Below are positions 22,985-33,224 of a stretch of DNA of 43,405 nucleotides, in pieces; within the stretch, counting starts at the first letter, position 1, and every line of letters starts with the position of its first letter. The notes under the pieces are model-generated. The model saw only the letters and a program-made list of their open reading frames with translations, was not told the origin of the DNA and made no database searches. Origin of the DNA: Viridothelium virens (lineage: Eukaryota > Ascomycota > Dothideomycetes > Trypetheliales > Trypetheliaceae); contig ML991889.1 in assembly GCA_010094025.1 (NCBI GenBank), positions 1-43,405 of the forward strand, in the 5' to 3' direction. Position numbers and translations under genes: made by a program.

Positions 22985-24289
22985 ATGGCAGCAACGCTCT
23001 CGCCCCCTACTCCTCCTAGCACTCCACCTCGAAATACTAAGCTTTGGGACCCGGTGTCCACCCTTCAAATTTACAACGCTGATTATTACAATAAATTCAC
23101 CTGTCTTGGCTATGCGGAGACCCAAGGTCGTCGTTGCAGGTTACCTCCTGCGCAAGGGGGTCAACCAAGAGTCTTTGAGATTCTTGAAAAGCTAGCGTAT
23201 CGTACTCCGAATTTCAAGCAGATGGAGAAAGAACTCGGCAAAGCGGCTCATGCAGGCCTCTGTGGGCGATGGCATTCGTGGAAGGATACGGAAAGACAGC
23301 TGCGCTATGTGATGCGCGAATTCGAGACATATCTGAATCTCATCGACAAGCCTACTCAGAGATGCGAGACGCAGGTGACGACACCAATCAAGGAAGAGGA
23401 TGCGGTGGAAGCCCCCACGAAAATCGTGAACAACGTTGAAGCAACCGTACGAAATCTCAAGCAAACGAAAGACATGCTGGAAGCAGCCTTGCAGAAAGCC
23501 ATAAGTCAAACAGCCAAGCAGAAAGAGAATTTCACTTGTGAGCTACACAAGAAAGACGAAATGCTCAAAAAGCAGGTGCAGCTTGAGGGCGAGCTAATGC
23601 AACAGCGTCTGGCTATAGAACGCCGAAAGGATGAGCAGCATACCGCTCAATTGGATGCAGCTAAGAAAGCCAGGCAAGCTGAGGAGCGACAACGCCTTGC
23701 TCTTGAATCGAAACTACAAAGTCAGCAGGATTCCTTGGCTAAGGTTCAACGATGTCTTGATACAGAGAAAGAAAACAGTCAGAAACTACAGCACGATCTC
23801 AAGCAACAACAAACTCAAAACGAATCCCTCCAAGAAGACCTTCGACGAACCACGGAGCAGAAAAATGAGCTTCGGCAGCGTTTTGAGCGAGAACAAGAGA
23901 GCAGTCAGAGAACACAAGATACTCTTGCTCAACAGCAGGCTCAGCATCAATCTTTTCGGGATGCCCTTCGACAAGAAAGGAAGGCTTTGGTAAAGCTGAC
24001 TGAAGACCACAAGCGAGAAAAGGAAAATGCTCGAGGCGAAAGAGAAGCTTTGCAGAGGCTCAAGGAGCTACGCGAGCGGGAACAGCAGGAATATCATAGA
24101 CTGAAGGCCGCATTCGATTCGCTTCAACAAAATCAGCATCGGCTAGTCAAAGATCGTTCACGATCTCATAGGGAACTCAGACGAACGTACCAAGAATCAG
24201 AGGCAGAACAAACCTCTGTGGACTCAGTGCCGACATCCAATACATCACGCGTAAAACAATTCTTGTCAAGCCGATCATGGAAACGCTGA
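22985..24289 (+). CDS. Coiled-coil protein A with Cys/His N-module
   Basis: Intronless, 434 residues, good start context (CAAGATGGC). The N-terminus is TPP-rich (residues 5-16). It is followed by a roughly 110-residue module with LQIYNA, CX10C (FTC...GRRC), KLAYRTP and LCGRWH (CX3H). The spacing suggests a CCCH metal site, although this is unproven. From about residue 145 to 390 the protein is one long Gln/Glu/Arg/Lys-rich coiled coil with many heptads. The tail is Ser/Arg-rich. The next gene at 25,016 has the same architecture and recognisable identity in the module, so the two are tandem paralogues. I recall similar C...RRC...LC..H modules at the front of fungal hypothetical proteins, some with GIY-YIG/T5orf172 domains; no nuclease domain is visible here. 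Function unknown. Confidence 0.8.
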   Translation: MAATLSPPTPPSTPPRNTKLWDPVSTLQIYNADYYNKFTCLGYAETQGRRCRLPPAQGGQPRVFEILEKLAYRTPNFKQMEKELGKAAHAGLCGRWHSWKDTERQLRYVMREFETYLNLIDKPTQRCETQVTTPIKEEDAVEAPTKIVNNVEATVRNLKQTKDMLEAALQKAISQTAKQKENFTCELHKKDEMLKKQVQLEGELMQQRLAIERRKDEQHTAQLDAAKKARQAEERQRLALESKLQSQQDSLAKVQRCLDTEKENSQKLQHDLKQQQTQNESLQEDLRRTTEQKNELRQRFEREQESSQRTQDTLAQQQAQHQSFRDALRQERKALVKLTEDHKREKENARGEREALQRLKELREREQQEYHRLKAAFDSLQQNQHRLVKDRSRSHRELRRTYQESEAEQTSVDSVPTSNTSRVKQFLSSRSWKR

Positions 24290-24318
24290 GCGGGTAGCTC
24301 TCTGAGCTGGGTAGCTCT
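24286..24318 (+). repeat. Two-copy tandem repeat across a stop codon
   Basis: CTGAGCGGGTAGCTCT is followed at once by CTGAGCTGGGTAGCTCT, one base longer. The first copy contains the TGA stop of coiled-coil gene A, so gain or loss of a unit would leave the stop in place. Confidence 0.7.
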
Positions 24319-25015
24319 CTGATTAGTGGACTGGGTAAAGCTAGGTAGGACATGGGGCTTGGGGGCGTCAGCTGCATTGGGCAGGTTTCTCTCCTTTACT
24401 TTTTCAATTTCTTCAATGCATCTCTCAGCCTTCATTTCGCACTAACGGTCGGAGAGACTATGAGCTCGGCGTCTTGGTTTCTTTGTTTCCGCAATTTGAG
24501 TCAAGAATTGCAATATTTCAGTCTTCAAATACTAGGAAATCCAATCCCCAATATTTCTATGGTTCTTCGCTTTGCTGCAGACCTGCACGCCATCAGTCTT
24601 CTCCAATAAAGAGATGCATAGATCAGCTTCACCTTTCCTGCGGCAAAGTGCGTCGACGCGGGCAAGGACAAAGACACAGTAGAGTAGTCGGGCGGCACAG
24701 CCCCAGTAAGTGGCCGAAACCCGGCCCACTCACGAAAGGGAATACGATTCTGTGCCGATTCGGACTAGATGATCGCATACATTCGCATGCGGGCCTCCCT
24801 ACCGGGGAATTGCCAGGCTATGCAAGGCTGAGATTGTATGATGATATTATTGGCCGGTTGGATATTCAAGCTTTTAGGCAGAGGCAGATCCATACGGAGT
24901 AGAAAATCTCTCCGTGATTAAATACGGGGTTGATTCTTGGCTTGTCTTTACCTGAGTTCTGAGATGATTCTGTGCATTATTTCTTTTCCCTACACCACCG
25001 TGTTTGGCTGGTATC
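24290..25015. other. Intergenic between tandem paralogues
   Basis: This 726-bp spacer holds the 3' region of coiled-coil gene A and the promoter of B. A short inverted repeat (CGGAG...CTCCG at about 24,894-24,915) lies upstream of B. No gene or RNA was recognised; open frames are short and overlapping. Confidence 0.4.
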
Positions 25016-26323
25016 ATGATGGCGACGCTTCTCCCTTTAACACCTCCTACGACCCCGCCTCGTATAGGTTCATTCCAAACTTCGTACCAACAGGCTCACC
25101 ATTGGGATTCAGTTGCTATATTGGAGATCTACAATGCAGAGCACGAAAACCTTTTTACTTGTCCAAGCGACACGCGCGACCGAAGGCGTTGCCGCAATAG
25201 AGCAACGAAACAAAACATTGCACAAGCTGTAAGCCTAGTAGCTCAACTCGCCTATACAGATCCACAAGGTCCACAAATAGAGCCAGAGCTCCGGCGAATC
25301 GCGGCATTGACGCTTTGCAAGAACGTGCACCGCAAATTACCTGTGAAGCATGACAAAGCAGTACAACGATGGCTGAAAAATATTGCCATGGCTATTGAGA
25401 CCGGCTCTAGAGATTGCGGTTCGGTAAATGAAAGATCTATCCCTGGTACTTGTATTCCTCCACCTTCACCGGTCCATACTCCTGCGTCGGAGGAAGGAGT
25501 TGCTCCGGACAGCACCAGGACTGCTTCACTCCAGAGAACCCAAAAAATCCTCGATAGTATGATAGATCTGCATACAGCCTTTCAGAGATTGGAGCAAGAC
25601 AACAATCGTTTACGAGATGATGTTGACCAAAAGGATGAGGAGAATGCCAGACTCAGACAGAGGCTGGAAGAGCAACAACAGATGGTCAAGACGGAGCGTC
25701 AGGAACGGGAAGTGAAACGTGAACAGATTGGCGGGGACGAAAAGGATGAGCAACGGCGACTGCAAGAAGATCTCCGCAGCGCGAAAGAACGGAGTGAGGA
25801 TCAAGAACGTCGGAACCATGAGCTTGAACAGAAGATCGAGGCACAAAAAAGGGAAGCCGCTGAACAAGGATTGAAAGCACAAGATGAGCGGCGAAGACTT
25901 GACGATGAACTTCGACGGGAGAAAGAAGCAAACCAAAAACTCCGACAAGCTCTCCACCAACAGAACACACAGCAAAGCAGTCAACAGGAGCACGACGCGC
26001 ACGAGCTAAATCATCTACAACAACGCAACGACAGACTGCAAGAGACCTTGCAGCTGTTCCGGGATCACATCGCTCGGCTGCAGGTCGATCTCCGCCGGGC
26101 GCATTGGCAGCTGGCCGGCCAATTCAGAGAGGCCGGCCAACTCAGGGAGTCGTCGCCAGAGCCTATGCCGCCTGAGGATGCGCCTCCTTCCGTTGGGCGG
26201 CGATTACTTCGTTTGTTCAGAGACCGCGAGAGTGATGCTAAGAACGCCGATTTGTCCCAGGCTCTGAATCGTGACCGCTCGGCGGTTGGGGATCATGCGA
26301 GCAGATCTTTGGTCCCTTCTTGA
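25016..26323 (+). CDS. Coiled-coil protein B, paralogue of A
   Basis: Intronless, 435 residues from the ATG at 25,016 (a second ATG follows directly at 25,019). The N-terminus TPPTTPPR and the phrases WDSVAILEIYNA, CX9C (FTC...RRRC), QLAYTDP and LCKNVH (CX3H) align with gene A upstream. An extra 13 residues precede WD. Residues about 180-365 form a long Glu/Arg/Gln coiled coil. The tail contains PEPMPPEDAPPSVGRRLLRLFRDRESD, split into basic and acidic patches. Same strand and architecture as A, about 730 bp apart, so a tandem duplication with strong divergence is the simplest explanation. Function unknown; a paired-helix partner role with A is conceivable. Confidence 0.8.
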   Translation: MMATLLPLTPPTTPPRIGSFQTSYQQAHHWDSVAILEIYNAEHENLFTCPSDTRDRRRCRNRATKQNIAQAVSLVAQLAYTDPQGPQIEPELRRIAALTLCKNVHRKLPVKHDKAVQRWLKNIAMAIETGSRDCGSVNERSIPGTCIPPPSPVHTPASEEGVAPDSTRTASLQRTQKILDSMIDLHTAFQRLEQDNNRLRDDVDQKDEENARLRQRLEEQQQMVKTERQEREVKREQIGGDEKDEQRRLQEDLRSAKERSEDQERRNHELEQKIEAQKREAAEQGLKAQDERRRLDDELRREKEANQKLRQALHQQNTQQSSQQEHDAHELNHLQQRNDRLQETLQLFRDHIARLQVDLRRAHWQLAGQFREAGQLRESSPEPMPPEDAPPSVGRRLLRLFRDRESDAKNADLSQALNRDRSAVGDHASRSLVPS

Positions 26324-27527
26324 CGAAACTGCTGCTATGCTTGTTGCGTTTTTTTTTTTTTCTTTCATACGTTATCCGAACGAGTGCTCTGCTGGTCAGG
26401 CTAGCTTCGGGGAGTTTGGATTACATGTTTTCTGCTCTTCTGGAGTTGGAGAATCGATTTGTCTTCCAGCTTTCAGGAAGGCGGTTTCATCGGCCATGAA
26501 AAGCAAGTCTCGTGTCATGGCTATAAACTGCAGGCCCTAGGCGTACCATTAGGCAGCAGGTAGGGATTTCTGTCAGGGAGGCAGTTGTGTCTGTGAAGAA
26601 AGTCACGTCGCAGTCGAGCGAAGCATTCCGATGCGCACTTTGGTGTAAGCTGCGCATGCTAAACCAGTCAAATATAAGGCTCGTTTAGCTTCATTTGACG
26701 TCCCTTGTATCTTGGATTCCAAATGAATATTCTCAGATTGGGTGGTCTCTGGTCTGTGAGTGACACCTACCTTAATGGATGGTAGCCAAATGGGAAATCC
26801 ATCATATGTAATTTGTGATGGTAACTACGTTTGTTGCTCTTACTTATCAAGTCTCCAAACAACTTGGACCACTCGAACAATGTCTTTCCTCGCCTTGTTT
26901 CGATTTTCATTATTTTTCTTCGCGTCGAGCTGAGCTCCTGAGCTGAAAACAATCTCAATCTGGAATCTTCTTGTCTCTGAGGACTTTGAAGCGCAATAGC
27001 AACCGAGAGGCTTCTCTGAGGCTTTTGCGGAGGCATAAGGGTACTCAGAGTGTACAGACATTAGAGTTGACGGGGCGTCCGATTCAGTCCTCACCACAAT
27101 CTGATAGTGTGTGGGAGAGGCTCCAATGCCTCTGTACTATTTAATCTTCGAATCAACCCAAGCGTCTACCCACATTCTTTCCACCTTTTGTGCTTCTCAA
27201 CAGGGCTGTCTCTTATCTTTCCTGTATATGGACGCCTATCCAGCGAGGCTCTTCGGAGGCACGGTGCAGCGAGAGCTTCATTAGCAGCACGACAGAGATA
27301 CAAAACGACATCTTGGAGCGGCAAGACCCTAGTAGAGATCAGCTTCCAGATACAGCGCCATCGTCCAGTCACTCGCTCTCATCGTAGCCCGTAAAAGTTC
27401 ATCGTACAGCTCCTTCTAACTCCTATGCGAACGTGGAGTAGGTTTTTGGCAAGGAAAACGTAATTAATACATTTGACTTTGACTTACACATGATCAGGGC
27501 CGGAACCGCAGCCTGTGACGCGCAAAT
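26324..27527. other. Intergenic region
   Basis: About 1.2 kb separate coiled-coil gene B from the RING gene. A T-rich run of 14 at 26,350-26,363 lies just after B and may belong to its 3' end. No repeat family, RNA gene or convincing exon was seen. Open frames near 26,767-27,097 (-) and 27,107-27,394 (+) look like chance. Confidence 0.4.
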
Positions 27528-28519
27528 ATGGATTCTAATAATTTTGATTTCGCTCCGACAGCAAGACAGAGCGCCTCGGACCCTTCCTCTCCCAGAGCAT
27601 TGCAGCGACGCTCGTTACGAGACTATGCTCGGAGGCTTGATAACTGGCATGGCACGTGGCAAACTCAAGAACGGAGGCAAGAGATACGGAGGCAAGAGAT
27701 ACGGAGGCAAGAGATACTGAGGCAAGAGATACGAGAACAACTCGAGTCCACCAGATCGAGAATTGAGGCAACCAGGCTCACCATGAGTGCCATAGAGGAT
27801 GGCGGAGCAGTCTCAGGATTGGAAAGAGCCCATCTCGTCCGAAACCAAGGTCCCGTCAACAATGACGAGGGCTCAGAAGAGACTCTGGACAGTTTAGAGC
27901 TCACGCAGTACCTGAGCAATGCCAACGGAGAAGGAGACAGAGACGGCGGTTGGCTCTCCACATCTGACTTCCGAAGCTCTACACAGTCTTCCATAAGGCA
28001 AGAAGCGCAAGTGGGATATGGCTCTGGCTTGGGGTTTGGTAGAGCCTTCGGAGAACTGAGAAGGCCTGGGGAGACAATAATGTTCGATGATTTCGTAGTT
28101 CCGGAAGGTTTGGAAGACCCGCGAGAGGCGCAAATCGACAACGTCGCAGAATCCGCCTCTGCTGATGATAGACTCTTCAACGAATTCGTGCATACAGAGC
28201 TCTCTCCGCGGAACCCTTCGCCCGTAAGGTCATTGTGCGGCGTGCACGTCATCCGCCGGCCAGTCGATACCGACGATGTCTGCGCCATTTGTTGGGAAGA
28301 GCTGGAAGGCAGACCACTGTCTTGGTGTAAATCGCAATGCGGGAAGAACTTTCATCGGAGTTGTATTCATGAGTGGATTGACTCGCATCAGGACACGTGC
28401 CCTAATTGGTAAGCATACATATCTTATCAATTAGAGTGTTCAAGTTGTTGGATGCTGACTTTCACTTACTCAGTCGAGGTTCCTGGGAGCCTCTATGCGA
28501 GCACGATGACCGTAATTAA
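27528..28519 (+). CDS. RING-finger protein with helical repeat
   Basis: Exons 27,528-28,408 and 28,474-28,519 give 308 residues. The 65-nt intron has donor GTAAGC and branch GCTGAC. Its removal is needed to complete the RING, because translation otherwise stops after CPNW; the spliced end reads CPNCRGSW. The RING runs from Cys252 (CAIC) through SWCKSQCGKNFHRSC to CPNC, the C-x2-C...C-G-x-N-F-H-x2-C...C-x2-C form found in several fungal RING proteins, so E3 ubiquitin-ligase activity is likely. Residues about 45-85 are an Arg/Gln/Glu helix with RRQEI repeated four times, built from a 15-bp minisatellite. The middle is Ser/Gly-rich and acidic. Substrates are unknown. It follows the two coiled-coil genes on the same strand. 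Confidence 0.8.
27671..27730 (+). repeat. 15-bp minisatellite, four copies, coding
   Basis: Four head-to-tail copies of ACGGAGGCAAGAGAT, three identical and the fourth with one change (ACTGAGG...). Each copy adds five residues (RRQEI-type) to the helix of the RING protein, so copy-number change keeps the frame. Confidence 0.9.
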
Positions 28520-28955
28520 TTCCGTGAATGACGAGAGCCGAGAGCAGCAAAAAGAGAGCGGTAACTGATGATGTAATAAAGCTCTGGAGTGACGTTGAAA
28601 TAGCACCGATAGCTCGTTCGGATGGCTGTTGGTATGGCTGTCTAGGCTCTGACACCGGAGTTTGTAGCAAGTAATTAGTTATGTCCGCGAGATGGTGGTT
28701 CTGCCTCGCCAGACAATAGCTTTCCCCTAATCCTATTGCCAACTTCAAATCCATGGTTCTGCTGTGCCGATTTCTAAGCTCATTGCGACACGGAATTGAT
28801 TGCAAATCCGCTCGCCGCTTTGACTTCGTCCTCCTTCCATGCTGTAGAGTAGCGTGAGATAGGTCCCACACGCCTTCCAAACCCTCAGAAGCATGCCTTC
28901 GATAGCGAAAGGATCGAGTATATAGGAGAGTACAAGATGGATGGTTCGCTGCCAT
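28470..28955 (-). other. Possible small tail-anchored protein ORF
   Basis: An ATG at 28,955 opens 161 codons on the minus strand; an internal ATG at 28,754 would give about 94. The last 30 residues include a hydrophobic segment (SSVTALFLLLSALVIHG) followed by basic residues, as in tail-anchored proteins. It overlaps the last exon of the RING gene in antisense and begins 34 bp from the SDR start on the opposite strand. No homologous family comes to mind and the composition is only mildly coding-like. Confidence 0.2.
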
Positions 28956-28988
28956 CTTATCTGATTCCCTTCCCGTATACCTAGCATC

Positions 28989-29787
28989 ATGTCTAAAACA
29001 TCACCTATTGTCCTCATTCTCGGTGCAGGCCCGAACATCGGCCAGAGTGTAACTCGAGCCTTTAAGGAAAAAGGTTATCGGGTTGCTCTAGCTTCAAGAA
29101 GAGCGGAGGAGGCTGAGAGTACTTCTGACGAGATCTATATCCCGAGTGACTTTAGCGACTCTGGCGCTATTGTCAATATATTCTCCAAAGTCAAGGCATT
29201 GCTGGGTATCCCAAGTGTTGTCGTTTATAATGGTGTGCATCGATACCCTTAAGTCTATTCTTTCATCTTGTTGAATCCGTAAAGCCTCTGCAGTCACCTT
29301 CACCCCTCCTGACGACCCTCTCTCGCTCTCTCTCGCCGACTTTGATCAGCATCTCAAGATCAACACGGTCAGCCCCTTCGTCGCGGCTCAACAGGCCGCT
29401 ACTGGCTTCGCCGAGCTCCCTGATACAGCATCAAGAACTTTCATCTATACGGGAAACCTCCTTAATACTGTCACCGTACCCAAATTTTTTGATCTAGGGG
29501 TTGGCAAGTCCGCGACGGCACAGATTATTGAGTATGCTGCCACTGCGTACAAGGATCGCGGGTTCAAGTAAATAGTTTCTTGATCCAACTTTGCTAGAGA
29601 GGTGACTGACAATTGCAGATTTTACTATGGCGACGAGCGAAATGCTGACGGTTCGCCCATGTATACCGGTCTCAGTGGTGAAGCGCATGCGAAATTGTAC
29701 GTAGAGCTGGCTGAGGGAAAGACACAAGGGCCTTGGCAGCAGACATTTGTCAATGGTGTGGGATACAAGCACTTTCCAGTAGCGTGA
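28989..29787 (+). CDS. Atypical short-chain dehydrogenase (SDR)
   Basis: Three exons (28,989-29,232, 29,285-29,567 and 29,619-29,787) give 231 residues. Intron 1 is best spliced at an AAAG acceptor, giving VVYNASAVTF; a CAG ten bases on is the alternative. The N-terminal Rossmann motif is GAGPNIGQ, following VLIL, so the nucleotide site is present. The NxxS-like NASA and the LKINTVSPFVAAQQA helix fit an SDR. The usual catalytic Tyr-x3-Lys is replaced by a GVGKSA segment, where Lys is kept but Tyr is absent, and the Ser region reads TFIYTGN. This matches a fungal group of NAD(P)-binding proteins with doubtful dehydrogenase activity. Substrate unknown. Confidence 0.85.
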
Positions 29788-30165
29788 CGCCTGTGTGGCT
29801 CTTCTTGCTTGTCTCCCTCTTCTTCTCTTTTGGCCTCGATTGAAATAAAAGCCCAAGGCTTTGTCTAAGATCCTCGGTCCCCGCTGTCGGCCAAAGATAG
29901 CCTACAGCGTCATGGAAAACATGAATTAGGTAGAAAAGCCAAAATAGTCAACACATTGAGACAACCCATCACAATGAAACAAAAATATGAAGTGGTAGGT
30001 ATGAATTAAAGGACCTAGTCTCGAACGTGTCTGGCCTTTCTGGCTACATTGATAGGCGGCCTGATGTCTTATTAGTAAATCTCCGGCCCCCCTGGTCCGC
30101 AGACATGAACAGACGTGTAAGGGGTTGGTTACCCAGAAAGGAGCATACCCAAACCGACACTAAGG
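29788..30165. other. Convergent 3' intergenic region
   Basis: These 378 bp separate the stops of the SDR (+) and NUP82 (-). Candidate poly(A)-type AATAAA occurs at about 29,844. No gene is seen. Confidence 0.5.
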
Positions 30166-33020
30166 CTACAAGGACTGCAATCTCAGCCTATCCAACTTCT
30201 CCATCGTCGCCTCTACGAGTGCTGACTCCCGTTCCAACATCTCTTCGACTTCCGTAACCTTCGCCTTCCTGAAAGCTGGCGCCACTCCCACCCCATTCCT
30301 CTCATTTGCTTCCTCGCCGCGGTCCTCACTCGTCGGTCTGTTCTCAGGGGTAGCCTTGTCGCCCACTGCTTCCCGCGCTTGTACAACAAGCTCCTTGGTC
30401 AACCGTTGCACCTCTTCAAACCGATCCATCAGTCCCGTCTCAACATCCTCGTCCCCTCCCTCCCCACCATCCTCTTCATCCCTAAGCGGCGTCAACCTCT
30501 CATCCACACCATCCACCTCCCTCTTCCACGCCACCTCCTTCACACTCAAGTCCCTGCCCCCCATCCCCGCGACCCTCCGCCTCAACACCTCATACCTCTC
30601 CCCCAACTCCTCCTGCCTCCCCTTCACCCTCCCCAGCCTTTCCTCCACCCTCTCCGCCCCTTCATTCTTCCCCCCCCTCTCCCCAGCGTCAACCTCCTCC
30701 CCAAGCACACCTTCCACCCTCTCCCTCACCACCACCACCCTCGCAATCTGCTCCCGCAGCTCCCTCACCAAGCGCTCCGCCCTCGTAAACAGCTCCGCGG
30801 CCGCCGCGCCCAGCCCATCCGTCTCCTGGCTCAGAATCCGATGCGCCGCCTGCATGAGCCCCAGGCTGCGCGCCGACACCCGGATCTCCTCGCTCAGTAG
30901 ATGCCGCTCTCGCTGCGGGACCTCGGTCTTCAGGAACGAGAGGAGCGCGGTGGGCGTCTCGAAGGCGCGTGGGGGTTGGTAGGGCGCGCGCGTCTTGTAG
31001 TGTGGGATTAGGGCGCCGCCACCACCGCTGCCGCCGCTGCCGACGCCGACGCCGACGCCGAGGCTGGACGAGAGGTGCGGAGTCGAAGAGGAGATGTCGG
31101 GGTAGAAGGGGGAGAGGTTGTTGAAGGTGGAAGGGGGGAGGGCGGAGTCGGGGAGGTCGAGGGTGGCGGCGTGGACTTGGTGGGAGGCGGTGGTGAGGAG
31201 GAAGTAGCCGATGTCGGGGTCTTTGAAGGAGATGGCAGAGGCGGTGGGAGAGGGGTGTCGGTTGGTGGGGATTTGGATGGGGTGTTCGACGAGGCTTTGG
31301 AGGCCTTCGAGGAAGACGTCGAGGCGGAAGGTGGATCCGGATTCGGAGGCAGAGTTGAGCTCTTCTTCGAGACGGGAGGTCCAGGAGGTGAAAGAGACAT
31401 AACTGACGCCGTTGTCGTGAGTGATGAATGTTGCGTAGCGCGAGTTTGCGTCGGGCGTGAAAGTAGGGTATGAATCCTCGATAGATTCCGGTACACGATA
31501 TACATGAACTTTCTCGACTAGAAGTACAGTTGGTAGGGTTTCATTGATGTCGGGGAGGCGTTTTGTCTATCATGTGTGAGCGATATATGCAAAGCCGGCG
31601 CCGTTCAAACTTACCGATTTGAGCGGCAACCACTGAGCCTCAACGCCATCCACATCGAGACAGACGTGGATGTATCCAGAACTCGTCAGCAAGCAGATGA
31701 CAGCGACGGAGAGTGCTTCGTTATCGCTGAACTTTTCATAATCCTCTTCAAACATCAACTCATCATCATCCACTTTTGGTGCAACAGCGTAGATGTCAGT
31801 CACATCCCCAAACATATCGATCTCAGGATCCAAGAGGAAAGGTCCTTGAAGCTTAGGGATCGGACTGAGGCTCTCCGGCCGGCTATAAATTTCCTGAGGT
31901 TCCGAGAGCCCCTCGTCCAGTAAGACTGGCTCTTGATCATCGATATCCTGGAACCATCTGAATTGCTGATCTGCCTTTCTACGTTCATCGGCAGTACTGG
32001 CTGGGTTGGTATTCATAGCAGCTGTCTTTGCAACCACGGCAGTAGATAGAGACGGAATCTGAGTGGAGGAAGGTTGCCATTTGCTTGGCAGAAGCGGACA
32101 CAGAGCGTAGAGATCTCCCTCCGTCATTGCGATCCAGAGCGTCATTGAAGACCAGCCATGCTCCTCACTTGCTCCAGAGCCTCCAAAGCATGCAGCTGCA
32201 ACCTCCATCTCCACTTCGTCCGGAGAAAAGCCTCGGCTAGCGCCAGGTCTCGAAGCTTTGAAATCCTCCTCATACGAAGTAGCATTGGCCAATTTTTTCA
32301 AATCGACTGCTAATGCGGGTTCATCGAACGAGTATCGATTTTCCCTACTCAATTCCCATAGTCGAACGGTAGCATCTTTGGTGACCGTAACGAGGCAGTT
32401 GCCTTTCACACCCAACGGATGCCACAGGACAGAAGCGATAGGTGAACGATCGAGCACATGGGCTGTCGGGCCAAGCTGGAAGGTCTTGGGTTTAAGTGAA
32501 GTATCTGGTGCAACAATGTGTGCTGAGCCTGGTATAATTGTGATGTGAATGGTATGGGAGGTAACAATGGCAAGGTACTCTTCTTTCGGCGATACGACCA
32601 GTTGCCTTATCTGCTCATGCACAGGAACTCTCAGGACCTACAAAGCATTTGTTAGTTTCCGAGACCTGCATTATGTAGGATACACGAGCTAACCTTGTAC
32701 AACGGGCCACCTGTTGCTCGTTCATGCTCTGAAGCCAGGGGGCTTTGATTATCGACGTTCTGCCTGCTACTATGGGTCCATCGAGTCCGACTTTTTTCCG
32801 CCCAGTCGTCCTTGAGCTGTGTGATGTTGGCCCACCTCAGCTCGTTCCCGACGACGGTAAACAGATTCCTTCCGCATCGCGCTGTAGTTCTGCGTGGACC
32901 GCGATATGGCTTTTGCTGACCTGATGTAGTTGTCTTGGCGGTTGGCGACGCGTTAAAGAAGTCCGAACCGCGAGATGGCCGGGTTAACCACGGTGGAGTG
33001 TAGCTAATAACTCTAGGCAT
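30166..33020 (-). CDS. NUP82: Nucleoporin NUP82-like
   Basis: Three exons (33,020-32,694, 32,637-31,615 and 31,566-30,166) give 916 residues, with introns of 56 and 48 nt, both phase 0. Nup82 anchors the cytoplasmic Nup159-Nup82-Nsp1 complex of the nuclear pore, needed for mRNA export. The N-terminal opening (PRVISYTPPWLTRPS) and GRNLFTVVGNELRWA start a seven-bladed propeller; WD-like strands such as ASVLWHPLG and LVTVTKDATVRLWEL follow. The C-terminal third (about residues 680-916) is a helical coiled coil rich in Glu/Arg, suited to assembly. A poly-Gly stretch near codon 630 (GVGVGVGSGGSGGGG) links the halves. Exon 3 switches from C-ending to G-ending codons at about 31,000-30,870. It is divergent from CBC20. 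Confidence 0.85.
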
Positions 33021-33224
33021 TGTGGAATACTAGAGTCTTGTGGGTTTGACATTAAGGATGAAGGTGGGTGCGTGCAAAGACTTAGCCATAATCAAGAGCA
33101 GTTACTGTAGTGAGGGCCGCGGCGCGCAAGTGAGCTTAAGCTTCAAACAAAACATCGGGCCAAGCTCCGTCACTCACGCTTTTCTCCGTCCATTCATCTT
33201 CCAGCAACATAACAAGCCGGCAAG
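33021..33224. promoter_or_regulatory. Shared promoter of NUP82 and CBC20
   Basis: Only 204 bp separate the two start codons on opposite strands. A GC-rich patch (GGCCGCGGCGCGC, about 33,115-33,127) sits in the middle. No TATA-like site stands out, so a bidirectional housekeeping promoter is likely. Confidence 0.6.

Noticed and set aside
31008-31505. Pro/Ser/Thr-rich minus frame and Gly/Glu-rich plus frame over NUP82 exon 3.
   Set aside because: Shadows of the C-rich coding strand; the true frame runs through without stops and joins the coiled-coil end.
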